DNA of 64,000 bases from assembly GCF_022414535.1 (NCBI RefSeq), contig NZ_JADWYM010000009.1, positions 62,001 through 126,000 on the forward strand, in the 5' to 3' direction. Under the pieces are notes generated by a model, which had not been told where the DNA came from, did not search any database, and saw nothing but the letters and a program-made list of their open reading frames with translations. This stretch comes from Streptomyces sp. MUM 2J (GTDB taxonomy: Bacteria; Actinomycetota; Actinomycetes; Streptomycetales; Streptomycetaceae). Shown in pieces: positions 42,054-50,492 of the stretch. The position numbers and the translations under genes are program-made. Positions within the stretch are counted from its first letter, which is position 1, and every line of letters begins with the position of its first letter.

Positions 42054-44483
42054 ATGAGCGACGAGCCGCAGCCACAGCAGCCGACCGACGGCGGGGCGGA
42101 AGGAGAGCCGACGGCGGCCGACGACGGGGGTGGGAAGAAACCAGGACGCCCCAAGCGCACCGGCTGGCGGCGGCTGCTCCCGACCTGGCGCATGGTGCTC
42201 GGCACCTTCGTCATCGGCACCCTGCTGCTCATCGGCCTGTTCTTCCTCGGCTACTCGATGGTGAAGATCCCGCCGGCCAACGCCCTCGCCACCAAGCAGT
42301 CCAACGTCTACCTGTACGCGGACGGCACCGAGATCGCCCGCGACGGCGAGGTCAACCGGGAGAACGTCACCCTCGCCCAGGTCTCCAAGGACGCCCAGCA
42401 CGCCGTCCTGGCCGCCGAGGACCGCGACTTCTACTCCGAGTCCGCCGTCGACCCCAAGGCGATGCTCCGCGCCGGCTGGAACACCGCCACCGGCAAGGGC
42501 AGACAGTCCGGCTCCACCATCACCCAGCAGTACGTCAAGAACTACTACCTGGGCCAGGAGCAGACGGTCACCCGCAAGGTGAAGGAGTTCTTCATCGCGA
42601 TCAAGCTCGACCGCGAGAAGACCAAGGACGAGATCCTGCAGGGCTACCTCAACACCAGCTTCTTCGGCCGCAACGCCTACGGCATCCAGGCCGCCGCCCG
42701 CGCCTACTACGGCGTCGACGCCATCGACCTCACCCCGGCCCAGGGCGCCTACCTCGCGGCGCTGCTGAACGCGCCCAGCGAGTACGACGTGGTCGCCCAC
42801 CCGGAGAACAAGGCCACCGCGCAGGCCCGCTGGAACTACGTCCTCGACGGCATGGTCAAGCAGGGCTGGCTGAGCCGGGCACAGCGCACCGGACTGGAGT
42901 TCCCGATGCCGAAGGAGGCCACGTTCTCCACCGGCCTGTCCGGGCAGCGCGGCTACCTCCTCGACGCGATCAAGGACTACCTCTACGAGAACAAGATCGT
43001 CGACGCGGACGAGCTGCGGGCCGGCGGCTACCGCATCACCACCACGCTCGACAAACGCAAACAGGACGCCTTCGTGAAGGCCGTCGACGACCGGCTGATG
43101 TCCAAGCTGGACCCGAAGACCCACCCGCGCGACCGCTACGTCCGCGCCGGCGGCGCCGCCGTCGACCCCAGGACCGGCAAGGTCCTCGCCCTGTACGGCG
43201 GCATCGACTACGTCAAGCAGTACACGAACAACGCCACCCGCGGCGACTTCCAGGTCGGCTCGACGTTCAAGCCGTTCGTCTTCACCGCGGCCGTGGAGAA
43301 CGGCTCCACCACCCAGGACGGCCGCACCATCACCCCCAACACCTTCTACGACGGCACCAGCGGCCGCCCCGTCGAGGGCTGGAACGGCGGCGTCTACGAC
43401 CCGCAGAACGAGGACGAGGTCTCCTACGGCCCCATCACCGTCCGCGAGGCCACCGACAAGTCGGTCAACTCCGTGTACGCGCAGATGGCCGTCGACGTCG
43501 GCTCCGGCAAGGTCAAGCAGACCGCGATCGACCTCGGCATCCCCGCCGACACCAAGTCCCTCGTCTCGTCCCCGTCCGTCGCACTCGGCGTGGCCAACGC
43601 CAGCGTGCTGGACATGGCGGAGGCCTACGCCACCCTCGCCAACCACGGCAAGCGCGGCACGTACACGCTGGTCCAGCGGATCACCAGGAACGGCCGGGAC
43701 GTCGTCGTGCTGCCCAAGGCCGAGCCCCACCAGGCCGTCAGCCGCGAGGCCGCCGACACCACCACCGCCATCCTCCAGAGCGTGGTCGAGAACGGCACCG
43801 CCACCGCCGCCCAGGCCGCCGGCCGACCCGCCGCCGGCAAGACCGGCACCGCCGAGGAGGACACCGCGGCCTGGTTCGCCGGCTACACCCCCGACCTCGC
43901 CACCGTCGTGTCGGTGATGGGCCAGGACCCGGACACCGCCGCGCACAAGTCGCTGTACCGGGTCATGGGCCTGCCGCGGATCAACGGCGGCGGGGCGCCC
44001 ACCGAGATCTGGGCCCAGTTCACCAAGGAGGCCCTGAAGGACACCCCCGTGAGCGACTTCGACCTGGAACTGGAGGAGGGCGCCGACGAGGTCCAGGAGC
44101 CACCCGCCACCGATTCCGGCGGCGACCAGGGGAACGACACCGGCGGCCGGGAGGACAACGGCACCACCGGCGACACCACCACCGGCGAACCGACCCCGGG
44201 GCGGACAGAGAACGCCACCCAGGGCGGCACCGACGGCACCGCCACCGGGGCCACCACCGACGGCGGGGCCACCACCACCGACGGCGGCGCGACGATCGAC
44301 GGCACCACCGGCGGGACCACGACCGGCGGCACCACCACCGGCGACACCACCGGCGGATTCACCCTCGGCGGGACCACCGGGGACCCCACCGGCGACCCCA
44401 CGACCGGCGGCACGACCGGCGGCACGACCACCGGCGGAACCACGACCGGAACGACACCCGGCCCCGGCGGAACGCGCACCTGA
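42054..44483 (+). CDS. Class A penicillin-binding protein with Thr/Gly-rich tail
   Basis: Bifunctional glycosyltransferase-transpeptidase of 809 aa. A cytoplasmic N-terminus, one TM helix (about 45-70) and the GT51 domain follow, with catalytic Glu122 (AAEDRDFYSE) and GSTITQQYVKNYYLG. The transpeptidase has Ser403 in STFK (GSTFKPF), SVN at 470-472 and KTGT at 596-599. From about residue 680 the tail is low-complexity, dominated by TTGG units in slightly varied forms. GTG 42045 is an alternative start (AGGAG is 3 nt upstream of it, 12 nt before ATG). It builds peptidoglycan; the tail may reach into the wall. Confidence 0.93.
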   Translation: MSDEPQPQQPTDGGAEGEPTAADDGGGKKPGRPKRTGWRRLLPTWRMVLGTFVIGTLLLIGLFFLGYSMVKIPPANALATKQSNVYLYADGTEIARDGEVNRENVTLAQVSKDAQHAVLAAEDRDFYSESAVDPKAMLRAGWNTATGKGRQSGSTITQQYVKNYYLGQEQTVTRKVKEFFIAIKLDREKTKDEILQGYLNTSFFGRNAYGIQAAARAYYGVDAIDLTPAQGAYLAALLNAPSEYDVVAHPENKATAQARWNYVLDGMVKQGWLSRAQRTGLEFPMPKEATFSTGLSGQRGYLLDAIKDYLYENKIVDADELRAGGYRITTTLDKRKQDAFVKAVDDRLMSKLDPKTHPRDRYVRAGGAAVDPRTGKVLALYGGIDYVKQYTNNATRGDFQVGSTFKPFVFTAAVENGSTTQDGRTITPNTFYDGTSGRPVEGWNGGVYDPQNEDEVSYGPITVREATDKSVNSVYAQMAVDVGSGKVKQTAIDLGIPADTKSLVSSPSVALGVANASVLDMAEAYATLANHGKRGTYTLVQRITRNGRDVVVLPKAEPHQAVSREAADTTTAILQSVVENGTATAAQAAGRPAAGKTGTAEEDTAAWFAGYTPDLATVVSVMGQDPDTAAHKSLYRVMGLPRINGGGAPTEIWAQFTKEALKDTPVSDFDLELEEGADEVQEPPATDSGGDQGNDTGGREDNGTTGDTTTGEPTPGRTENATQGGTDGTATGATTDGGATTTDGGATIDGTTGGTTTGGTTTGDTTGGFTLGGTTGDPTGDPTTGGTTGGTTTGGTTTGTTPGPGGTRT
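44150..44475 (+). repeat. Low-complexity ACC/GGC repeat tract (PBP tail)
   Basis: Irregular repeats of ACCACCGGCGGC-type hexamers encode Thr-Thr-Gly-Gly units. It is inside the PBP gene and keeps the frame to the stop at 44483. Confidence 0.85.
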
Positions 44484-44497
44484 GCGCCCCCGCCGCC

Positions 44498-44542
44498 ACC
44501 CGGTGCCCGCCGGGCCCCGTACGGCCCCGGCGGGCACCGGGT
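44498..44542. terminator. Bidirectional terminator between PBP and gdx
   Basis: Perfect 17-bp stem from ACCCGGTGCCCGCCGGG (44498-44514) with its complement at 44526-44542, an 11-nt loop. It reaches the gdx stop codon. Confidence 0.85.
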
Positions 44543-44862
44543 CAGTGACCGCCGGTCACCTTCAGCCCCACGACGGCGACCAGCAGCAGACAGACGAAGA
44601 AGATCCGGGCGGCAGTGACCGGCTCACCCAGCACCGCCATGCCGACCACCGCCGCACCGGCCGCCCCGATGCCCACCCACACGCCGTAGGCCGTCCCGAT
44701 CGGCAGTGAGCGGGCGGCGCACGACAGCAGCACCATGCTCACGACAATGCCGGCGCCGGTGAACACACTGGGCGCCGGACGGGTGAACCCGTCGGTGTAC
44801 TTCATGCCGATCGACCAGCCGACCTCGAGCAGACCGGCGACGACGAGCAGGATCCAGGCCAT
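44542..44862 (-). CDS. gdx: SMR-family guanidinium exporter (SugE/Gdx type)
   Basis: 106-aa four-helix inner-membrane transporter. The conserved Glu in the first helix (VAGLLEVGWSIGMKYTDGFT) and the GFTRPAPS loop match SugE/Gdx rather than EmrE/Qac proteins. LPIGTAYGVWVGIGAAGAAV is the third-helix signature. It should export guanidinium in exchange for protons. ATG 44862 has GGAGG 8 nt upstream. The guanidine-III-like RNA just upstream independently supports the substrate. Confidence 0.92.
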   Translation of the reverse strand: MAWILLVVAGLLEVGWSIGMKYTDGFTRPAPSVFTGAGIVVSMVLLSCAARSLPIGTAYGVWVGIGAAGAAVVGMAVLGEPVTAARIFFVCLLLVAVVGLKVTGGH

Positions 44863-44895
44863 GACGGACACCTCCGCACCACGGGGAACAAGGGG

Positions 44896-44942
44896 TGCGT
44901 CGTCTTTGCCTGCGACATCCCGGTACGGCGCGTCTCGTCGGG
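44896..44942 (-). ncRNA. Guanidine-III-like (ykkC-III) riboswitch
   Basis: Minus-strand RNA, 33 nt before the gdx start. It reads CCCGACGAGACGCGCCGTAC, then CGGG closing the first stem (CCCG/CGGG), then AGGCAAAGACGACGCA. This follows the family pattern CGACGAG-GCGCCGUACC-GG..AGACG.CGC. The pseudoknot pairing GCGCCGU with ACGACGC has one C-A mismatch. The 3' half lies near the GGAGG ribosome binding site, which suits control of translation. Confidence 0.75.
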
Positions 44943-45073
44943 CTTCCCCCCGACGGTAGCAAGCTCGCCGCGCGACGCGGGCGCCCGGAGCAGCCGGACA
45001 GCAGAAAGGGGCCGGTGACGTCGCTCACCAGCCCCTTCGGCACCGGGCGATCACCGGTACCGCAACCACTGCC

Positions 45074-45430
45074 TCACAGGTACAGGCCCGTGGAGTCCTC
45101 CGACCCCTCGAACCGGTCCGCGGCCACCGCATGCAGGTCGCGCTCGCGCATGAGCACGTAGGCGATCCCCCGCACCTCGACCTCGGCACGGTCCTCCGGG
45201 TCGTACAGGACCCGGTCGCCCGGCTCCACGGTCCGTACGTTCTGCCCCACCGCGACGACCTCGGCCCACGCCAGCCGACGGCCCACGGCCGCGGTGGCCG
45301 GGATCAGGATGCCGCCACCGGAACGCCGCTCGCCCTCGCTGGTGTCCTGCCGCACGAGGACGCGGTCGTGCAGCATGCGAATGGGCAGCTTGTCGGGATG
45401 GGTGCTGTGCTCGTTTCTGTTGGCGCTCAC
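45074..45430 (-). CDS. GroES-like co-chaperonin homolog
   Basis: 118-aa Cpn10-fold protein. The core keeps RMLHDRVLVRQD, SGGGILIPATA and the C-terminal beta strands (VEPGDRVLYDPEDRAEVEVR), but the mobile loop is short and differs from true GroES. It is not in an operon with groEL, so it may be a secondary 10-kDa chaperonin or an unrelated use of the fold. The GTG start has a -10 box 7 nt upstream. Confidence 0.82.
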   Translation of the reverse strand: MSANRNEHSTHPDKLPIRMLHDRVLVRQDTSEGERRSGGGILIPATAAVGRRLAWAEVVAVGQNVRTVEPGDRVLYDPEDRAEVEVRGIAYVLMRERDLHAVAADRFEGSEDSTGLYL

Positions 45431-45437
45431 ACCACTG

Positions 45438-45443
45438 AACCTA
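45438..45443 (-). promoter_or_regulatory. -10 box, leaderless start of GroES-like gene
   Basis: Minus strand TAGGTT, 7 nt before the GTG start at 45430. Confidence 0.5.
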
Positions 45444-45494
45444 CCTGCCGGAAGCGGATCCGTCCGGAGCCGGGGTCGGCCCGTCCGGACCGGC

Positions 45495-45824
45495 TCAGCG
45501 CCGACGGCGCCGCATGCCCACGACGAGCAGGCCCACCACCCCGACGGCCAGCAGCGCCACCGGCACGACCCGCTCCATACGGGGTGCCCCGTCCTCGTCC
45601 GTGAGCTGCGCCCTCACCTCGCTCACGGCCCGGTTGACCTGCACATAGGCCCTCCCGACCGTGTGGTCGACATGGGAGACGACCTTGGCCTTCGCATCCC
45701 CGACGATCGTTTTCGGGTGCACCCGCACCCCGATCTCGTCGAGCGTCTCGGCCAGCACGTCACGGCGGCGCCTGATGTCCGCCTCGATCTGCGCCGGGGT
45801 TCTGGTGTCCGACGTGTCCGCCAC
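45495..45824 (-). CDS. DUF3618 domain membrane protein
   Basis: 109-aa protein. The N-terminal DUF3618 motif is SDTRTPAQIEADIRRRRDVL and ETLDEIGVRVHPK; a helical linker follows, and a single C-terminal TM helix (VVPVALLAVGVVGLLVVG) ends in RRRRR. It is probably a tail-anchored membrane protein. GTG 45824 has GGAGG 8 nt upstream. It is divergent from bcp. Confidence 0.85.
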   Translation of the reverse strand: MADTSDTRTPAQIEADIRRRRDVLAETLDEIGVRVHPKTIVGDAKAKVVSHVDHTVGRAYVQVNRAVSEVRAQLTDEDGAPRMERVVPVALLAVGVVGLLVVGMRRRRR

Positions 45825-45906
45825 CGTTCGGCCTCCGAAGTCAATCCGATGCTGTTCCGGACAGTCTGTCAGCTCTCGGCCCCGCCGCACCGCCGGGACC
45901 CCCGGT

Positions 45907-45912
45907 TACGCT
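45907..45912 (+). promoter_or_regulatory. -10 box, leaderless start of bcp
   Basis: TACGCT followed by GGACCG and ATG 45919; the start is presumably transcription position +1. Confidence 0.55.
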
Positions 45913-45918
45913 GGACCG

Positions 45919-46386
45919 ATGAGCGAGCGACTCCAGCCCGGGGACGTGGCCCCCGCCTTCACCCTGCCCGACGCCGACGGCCACGAGGTCTCCCTGTCGG
46001 ACCACAAGGGCCGCAAGGTCATCGTCTACTTCTACCCGGCAGCCCTGACCCCCGGCTGCACGAAGCAGGCCTGCGACTTCACCGACAACCTCGACCTGCT
46101 GGCCGGCGCCGGCTACGACGTCATCGGCATCTCCCCCGACAAGCCGGAGAAGCTGGGGAAGTTCCGCGAGAAGGAGGACCTGAAGGTCACCCTCCTCGCC
46201 GACCCCGGCAAGGAGACCCTCGAAGCCTACGGCGCCTTCGGCGAGAAGAAGCTGTACGGCAAGACCGTCGTCGGCGTCATCCGCTCCACCGTGATCGTCG
46301 GCGAGGACGGCAAGGTCGAGCGCGCGCTGTACAACGTGAAGGCGACGGGCCACGTAGCCAAGATCATCAAGGACCTGGGCATCTGA
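45919..46386 (+). CDS. bcp: Thioredoxin-dependent thiol peroxidase (Bcp/PrxQ)
   Basis: 155-aa peroxiredoxin that reduces peroxides using thioredoxin. Peroxidatic Cys47 (LTPGCTKQ) and resolving Cys52 (ACDFTD) have the 5-residue spacing of PrxQ. KVIVYFYPAALTPG and VIGISPDKPEKLGKF are typical. The usual PxxxTxxC reads PAALTPGC. It is monocistronic, with a likely leaderless start. Confidence 0.95.
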   Translation: MSERLQPGDVAPAFTLPDADGHEVSLSDHKGRKVIVYFYPAALTPGCTKQACDFTDNLDLLAGAGYDVIGISPDKPEKLGKFREKEDLKVTLLADPGKETLEAYGAFGEKKLYGKTVVGVIRSTVIVGEDGKVERALYNVKATGHVAKIIKDLGI

Positions 46387-46478
46387 CCCCTCTCCCCCTC
46401 CCCGGCCGGGCGTGCCCCTCCCCCCTCCGCATCGTTACTCCGTGCGAGGGGGGAACACCCGGACGATCGGAGGGGGAA

Positions 46479-47517
46479 ATGAGCCGTACCGGCGCCTACG
46501 CCCGCGAGACCTTGGCGACCGCGGTGAGCGCGTCGCGGAGCTGGAACGAGTTGATGCGCCGCCTCGGGCTCCGACCCAGCGGCGGTCAGCGACGGGTGCT
46601 CCAGCAGAAGGTCGCCGGGTACGGCATCGACACCGGGCACTTCCGGCGGCAGGCCGCACGGCGCCGCTACCCGGACAGCGCGATCGCCGAGGCGGTCGCG
46701 TCGTCCACGACCCTGCGCGAGGTCGCCCTCCGGCTGGGCGCGACCCCGGCGAGCGGTACCCTCGCCCACCTGCGCCGCCGGATCGAGGCTGCGGGCATCG
46801 ACGCCGGTCACTTCCCCGGCCTCACCCGGTCGGCGGTCTACCTGCCCTTCACCGACGAGGAGCTGAGGACCGCCGCCGCCAGCGCGGACAGCGTCCGCGG
46901 CGCGGCGCGCACGCTCGGCGTTCCGGACGACGGGCGGTCCAGGGCAGCCCTGGGCCGCATGCTCAGGCACCGGCGGATCGACACCACGCACTTCCGGCAC
47001 GGCAGGCCGGCCCTCCCGGACGACATCCTGCGCACCGCAGTGCGCTCCGCCCACAGCTACGCGGACGTCATGCGCGCCATGGGACTGCGTCACGCACACG
47101 AATCACCGCAGAATCCGGCGCAGGGTGGCGCAACTCGGCCTCGACATCGACCATTTCACGCGGCGCCCCCGGACTGCGGCGCCCACCGTGGTACCGCGCC
47201 CGCGTGCCGACGGCGTACTCGTCGTCCTGCCGTCCGGATCGGCACGGCCCAAGCGGGAGCGACTGCACGCGGCCCTCGCGGAGCGGGGCGTGGCGTACGC
47301 GTGCGTGTCATGCGGAAACCGCGGCGAGTGGCTGGGGCGGCCGATCACACTGCACATCGACCACATCGACGGCGACCGGCTCGACAACCGCATCGGGAAC
47401 CTGCGCTACCTCTGCCCGAACTGCCACGCCCTGAGGGCAACATGGTGCCGCAGGAACACCCGGCGCACCGAGCACGGGAGCCCCCGTACACTGTGGGCAG
47501 AGGGCGGCACGGAATGA
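46479..47517 (+). pseudogene. HNH endonuclease with four HTH-like repeats, frameshifted
   Basis: The ATG at 46479 follows GGAGGGGG. The first frame encodes three clear repeats of about 60 residues, each a helical unit ending in a D-x-x-HF motif: VAGYGIDTGHFRRQ, IEAAGIDAGHFPG, RRIDTTHFRHG. It enters a fourth (VMRAMGLRH). Near 47080-47095 the frame shifts; the +1 frame then continues RRIRRRVAQLGLDIDHFTRR and the HNH domain: CVSCG zinc pair, HIDHIDGDRLDNRIGNLR and LCPNCHAL. Repeat spacing suggests 2 nt lost (or 1 nt gained). The two parts make about 345 aa. The domain order is DNA-binding repeats then nuclease. It ends 18 nt before tRNA-Leu. A sequencing error cannot be excluded. Confidence 0.8.
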
Positions 47518-47535
47518 TCCGTTGTCCGCTTTGGG

Positions 47536-47620
47536 GCGGTCGTGGCGAAATAGGCGATACGCGCGGGTTTTAGGTGCCCGTGGGAGCAATCCCGTGTGGG
47601 TTCGAGTCCCACCGACCGCA
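47536..47620 (+). tRNA. tRNA-Leu (TAG)
   Basis: 85-nt class II tRNA: acceptor GCGGTCG/CGACCGC, D-arm TGGCGAAATAGGC, anticodon arm CGGGT-TTTAGGT-GCCCG (loop TTTAGGT, anticodon TAG), long variable arm TGGGAGCAATCCCGT and T-arm GGTTCGAGTCC. CCA is not encoded (ACCG follows). It reads CUA Leu codons, which are rare in this GC-rich genome. Confidence 0.95.
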
Positions 47621-47632
47621 CCGTTCGCACTT

Positions 47633-47671
47633 CGAGGGTTCGATCCGCGTGGCACACGGATCGAACCCTCG
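47633..47671 (+). terminator. Hairpin after tRNA-Leu
   Basis: Perfect 15-bp stem CGAGGGTTCGATCCG / CGGATCGAACCCTCG with a 9-nt loop, no U-tract. The stem includes GGTTCGATCC, a T-arm-like sequence, 12 nt after the tRNA. Confidence 0.7.
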
Positions 47672-47764
47672 CCTCGCTCACCGGACCCCACGCGCAACCG
47701 CCCCGCCCGGGGCCGCACTGGCAGCGGGCCGGCGGCGGGACCGCGGGACGGCGCCCGCGCCGGT

Positions 47765-48367
47765 TCAGCCGAGGAGTTCGCGTACCGCCGGGGCCAGGGC
47801 GCGGAAGGCGCGGCCCCGGTGGCTGATGGCGTTCTTCTCGTCCGGGGTCAGTTCGGCGCACGTGCGGGTCTCCCCGTCCGGCTGGAGGATCGGGTCGTAG
47901 CCGAAGCCGTTGGTGCCGGCGGGCGCTCTGCGCAGGGTGCCGGGGAGGCGGCCCTCGACGACCCGTTCGGTGCCGTCGGGGAGGGCGAGGGCTGCGGCGC
48001 AGGCGAAGTGCGCGGCGCGGTGTGCGTCGGCGATGTCGGAGAGCTGGGCGAGCAGGAGGTCGAGGTTGGCCCGGTCGTCGCCGTGGCGGCCGGCCCAGCG
48101 GGCGGAGAAGATGCCGGGGGCGCCGCCGAGGACGTCCACGCAGAGGCCGGAGTCGTCGGCGATGGCGGGCAGGCCGGTGGCGCGGGCGAGGGCGTGCGCT
48201 TTGAGCAGGGCGTTCTCGGCGAAGGTGAGGCCGGTTTCCTTGACGTCGGGGAGGTCGGGATAGGCGTCGGCGCCGACGAGTTCGTGCGGGAGTCCGGCTT
48301 CGGCGAGGATCGCCCTCAGCTCGGTGATCTTTCCGGTGTTGCGGGTGGCGAGGATCAAGCGGGTCAT
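47765..48367 (-). CDS. rdgB: RdgB/HAM1-family XTP/dITP pyrophosphatase
   Basis: 200-aa house-cleaning nucleotide pyrophosphatase removing dITP, dXTP and ITP. Key motifs: ILATRNTGKITELRAIL (SHR/NxxK substrate loop), FAENALLKAHALARATGLPA, ADDSGLCVDVLGGAPG and GTNGFGYDPIL. Start ATG 48367. It is in the same direction as, and downstream of, RNase PH and a lipoprotein gene, the usual Streptomyces order. Confidence 0.95.
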   Translation of the reverse strand: MTRLILATRNTGKITELRAILAEAGLPHELVGADAYPDLPDVKETGLTFAENALLKAHALARATGLPAIADDSGLCVDVLGGAPGIFSARWAGRHGDDRANLDLLLAQLSDIADAHRAAHFACAAALALPDGTERVVEGRLPGTLRRAPAGTNGFGYDPILQPDGETRTCAELTPDEKNAISHRGRAFRALAPAVRELLG

Positions 48368-48693
48368 GGCGTCCAGTATCCCGGCTCGGTTCGCGGGGCC
48401 GGGGCGCCGGGCGCTTCCGGTGCATCTTGAGGGGGTGCCGGGGAGGTCGTCCGGGAGCGGCCCGGGGGTGGTCCCGGGGGTGGCGGCAGTGGCGGCGCCC
48501 GCCCGGGGGCCCCTCGGTGTCCGGTGGCGTCCGTGTGCGGGATCCACGAGGCGGGGCGCGTCGTACCGGGCGTACGTGGCGGTGCCGGACGCCGTGGCGA
48601 GCGTGCGCGCGGGGCGCCCGGGGCCGGCCGCGCGACTCCGCCCTCGGGCGGACGCGCTCTCCGGTGTGGGCCGGGCGTCCCGGGTCAACCGAC
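48368..48693. other. Intergenic region rdgB - lipoprotein gene
   Basis: 326 nt of GC-rich sequence without a credible gene on either strand. GATACT 7 nt upstream of the rdgB ATG (minus strand) is a possible -10 box. No hairpin or repeat stands out. Confidence 0.4.
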
Positions 48694-49104
48694 CTAGGGC
48701 GTGCAGACCTTGGTCAGTTCACCGGCGGCGTCGGTGACGGGGCCGACGTCGGGGTTGGTGTCGCCGTCGCGGACGGCGGTGCGGACGTTGTCGACGGCTT
48801 TGCCGAGGTCGTCCACGGCCTTGTTGACGTCGGCGTTGTCGGTCCTGTCGCCGATCCTGTCGAGGTCGGTGTCGATGGCGGCGAGGGACTCGTCGAGCCG
48901 GGTGGGGTCGTCGGCGGTGTTCTCGGCGGCCTGCTGGAGCCGGGTGACGCTGTCGGCGATGGCGTCGGCGGTCTGGACGCAGTCGAGGGCCTTGTCGACG
49001 GCGTCGCAGCCGGTGGTGAGGCCGACGGTGAGTGCGGTGGCTGCGACGGCGGCGGCGACGCCGGTGATGCGGCGGCCTCGGCGTGGGCGTCGGCTCGCGG
49101 CCAT
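48694..49104 (-). CDS. Small lipoprotein, function unknown
   Basis: 136-aa protein with an Arg-rich start, a hydrophobic signal and lipobox LTTGC (Cys33). The mature part is acidic and helical: repeated SVTRLQQAAENTADDPTRLD and NADVNKAVDDLGKAVDNVRT, with two extra Cys (ALDCVQ and the C-terminal KVCTP). It may be a helical-bundle surface protein. I recognise no family. It lies between rph and rdgB on the same strand. Confidence 0.78.
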   Translation of the reverse strand: MAASRRPRRGRRITGVAAAVAATALTVGLTTGCDAVDKALDCVQTADAIADSVTRLQQAAENTADDPTRLDESLAAIDTDLDRIGDRTDNADVNKAVDDLGKAVDNVRTAVRDGDTNPDVGPVTDAAGELTKVCTP

Positions 49105-49168
49105 GGCTGTGTTCCCCTCCCCTTGGGCAGGCCTCCCGGGCCCGTGTCGTCACCGTTGAGGACGCGAA

Positions 49169-49200
49169 CGGGGGCGGCACGGTTGCCCGTGCCGCCCCCG
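49169..49200. terminator. Terminator downstream of rph
   Basis: Perfect 14-bp stem CGGGGGCGGCACGG / CCGTGCCGCCCCCG with a TTGC loop, 16 nt beyond the rph stop. Confidence 0.85.
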
Positions 49201-49215
49201 GTGCCGGGGGGCGCC

Positions 49216-49962
<747 letters not shown>

Positions 49963-49969
49963 GGCGTCG

Positions 49970-49975
49970 AGCCTA
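49970..49975 (-). promoter_or_regulatory. -10 box, leaderless start of rph
   Basis: Minus strand TAGGCT, 7 nt before ATG 49962. Confidence 0.55.
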
Positions 49976-49986
49976 GCCGTAGCGGC

Positions 49987-50023
49987 GGAAGGGGCCCTTC
50001 CCTTGGTGGGAAGTGCCCCTTCC
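49987..50023. terminator. Hairpin downstream of nagF
   Basis: 16-bp stem GGAAGGGGCCCTTCCC / GGGAAGTGCCCCTTCC (one mismatch), TTGGT loop, between nagF and rph. Confidence 0.75.
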
Positions 50024-50059
50024 GGGTGAGGTGCGGGCCGTGGTGGGGCCCGCGGCGGC

Positions 50060-50293
50060 TCACATCATGTCTTCGATCTCCGCGGCGATGGGGTCGGCGT
50101 CGGTGCCGATGACGACCTGGACCGCGGTGCCCATCTTGACGACGCCGTGGGCGCCGGCGGCCTTCAGGGCGGCCTCGTCGACCAGGGAGGCGTCGTTCAC
50201 TTCGGTGCGCAGGCGCGTGATGCAGCCCTCGATCTCGTCGATGTTCTCGATGCCACCGAGCCCGGCGACGATCTTCTCAGCCTTGCTGGCCAT
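50060..50293 (-). CDS. nagF: PTS N-acetylglucosamine EIIB component NagF
   Basis: 77-aa single-domain IIB protein of the glucose/GlcNAc PTS class. The phosphorylated Cys24 lies in [12 protein letters not shown]. It passes phosphate from EIIA to GlcNAc as the sugar enters through NagE. In Streptomyces this IIB is a separate gene and pairs with single-domain IIC permeases. It is divergent from nagE1, and the region between holds a dre box. Confidence 0.95.
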   Translation of the reverse strand: MASKAEKIVAGLGGIENIDEIEGCITRLRTEVNDASLVDEAALKAAGAHGVVKMGTAVQVVIGTDADPIAAEIEDMM

Positions 50294-50434
50294 GTTCCGT
50301 CTCCCTGAAATCCCTGGTGCGACGCGCTGAGTCGCAGTAGTCGCAGTAACCCACAGTTGGCCCAGCTTCGCGAGCGGTCATGCTGTGTGTACCGAATGAT
50401 GGCGCTCACGACGGCGGAACCGAACCGCTTGCCG

Positions 50435-50450
50435 ACTGGTCTACACCAGC
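50435..50450. promoter_or_regulatory. dre box (DasR site), nagF-nagE1
   Basis: ACTGGTCTACACCAGC, close to the DasR consensus ACTGGTCTAGACCACT. It lies 43 nt before nagE1 and 142 nt before the nagF start. Confidence 0.85.
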
Positions 50451-50492
50451 TGCCGGACGGTCGCCAAATACGGCCCTGCGCGGAGGATGCCG

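Noticed and set aside
44150..44475. Repeats resembling a CRISPR or tandem array
   Set aside because: Irregular ACC/GGC hexamers inside a continuous reading frame; there are no spacers and no cas genes.
41583..44537. Very long open frames on both strands over the PBP gene
   Set aside because: They are antisense or out-of-frame shadows of the PBP, which alone has all family motifs.
45294..47573. A 759-codon open frame across DUF3618, bcp and the HNH gene
   Set aside because: It crosses genes on both strands; only the part from 46479 has a ribosome binding site and coding bias. The rest is open because stop codons are rare in this GC-rich DNA.
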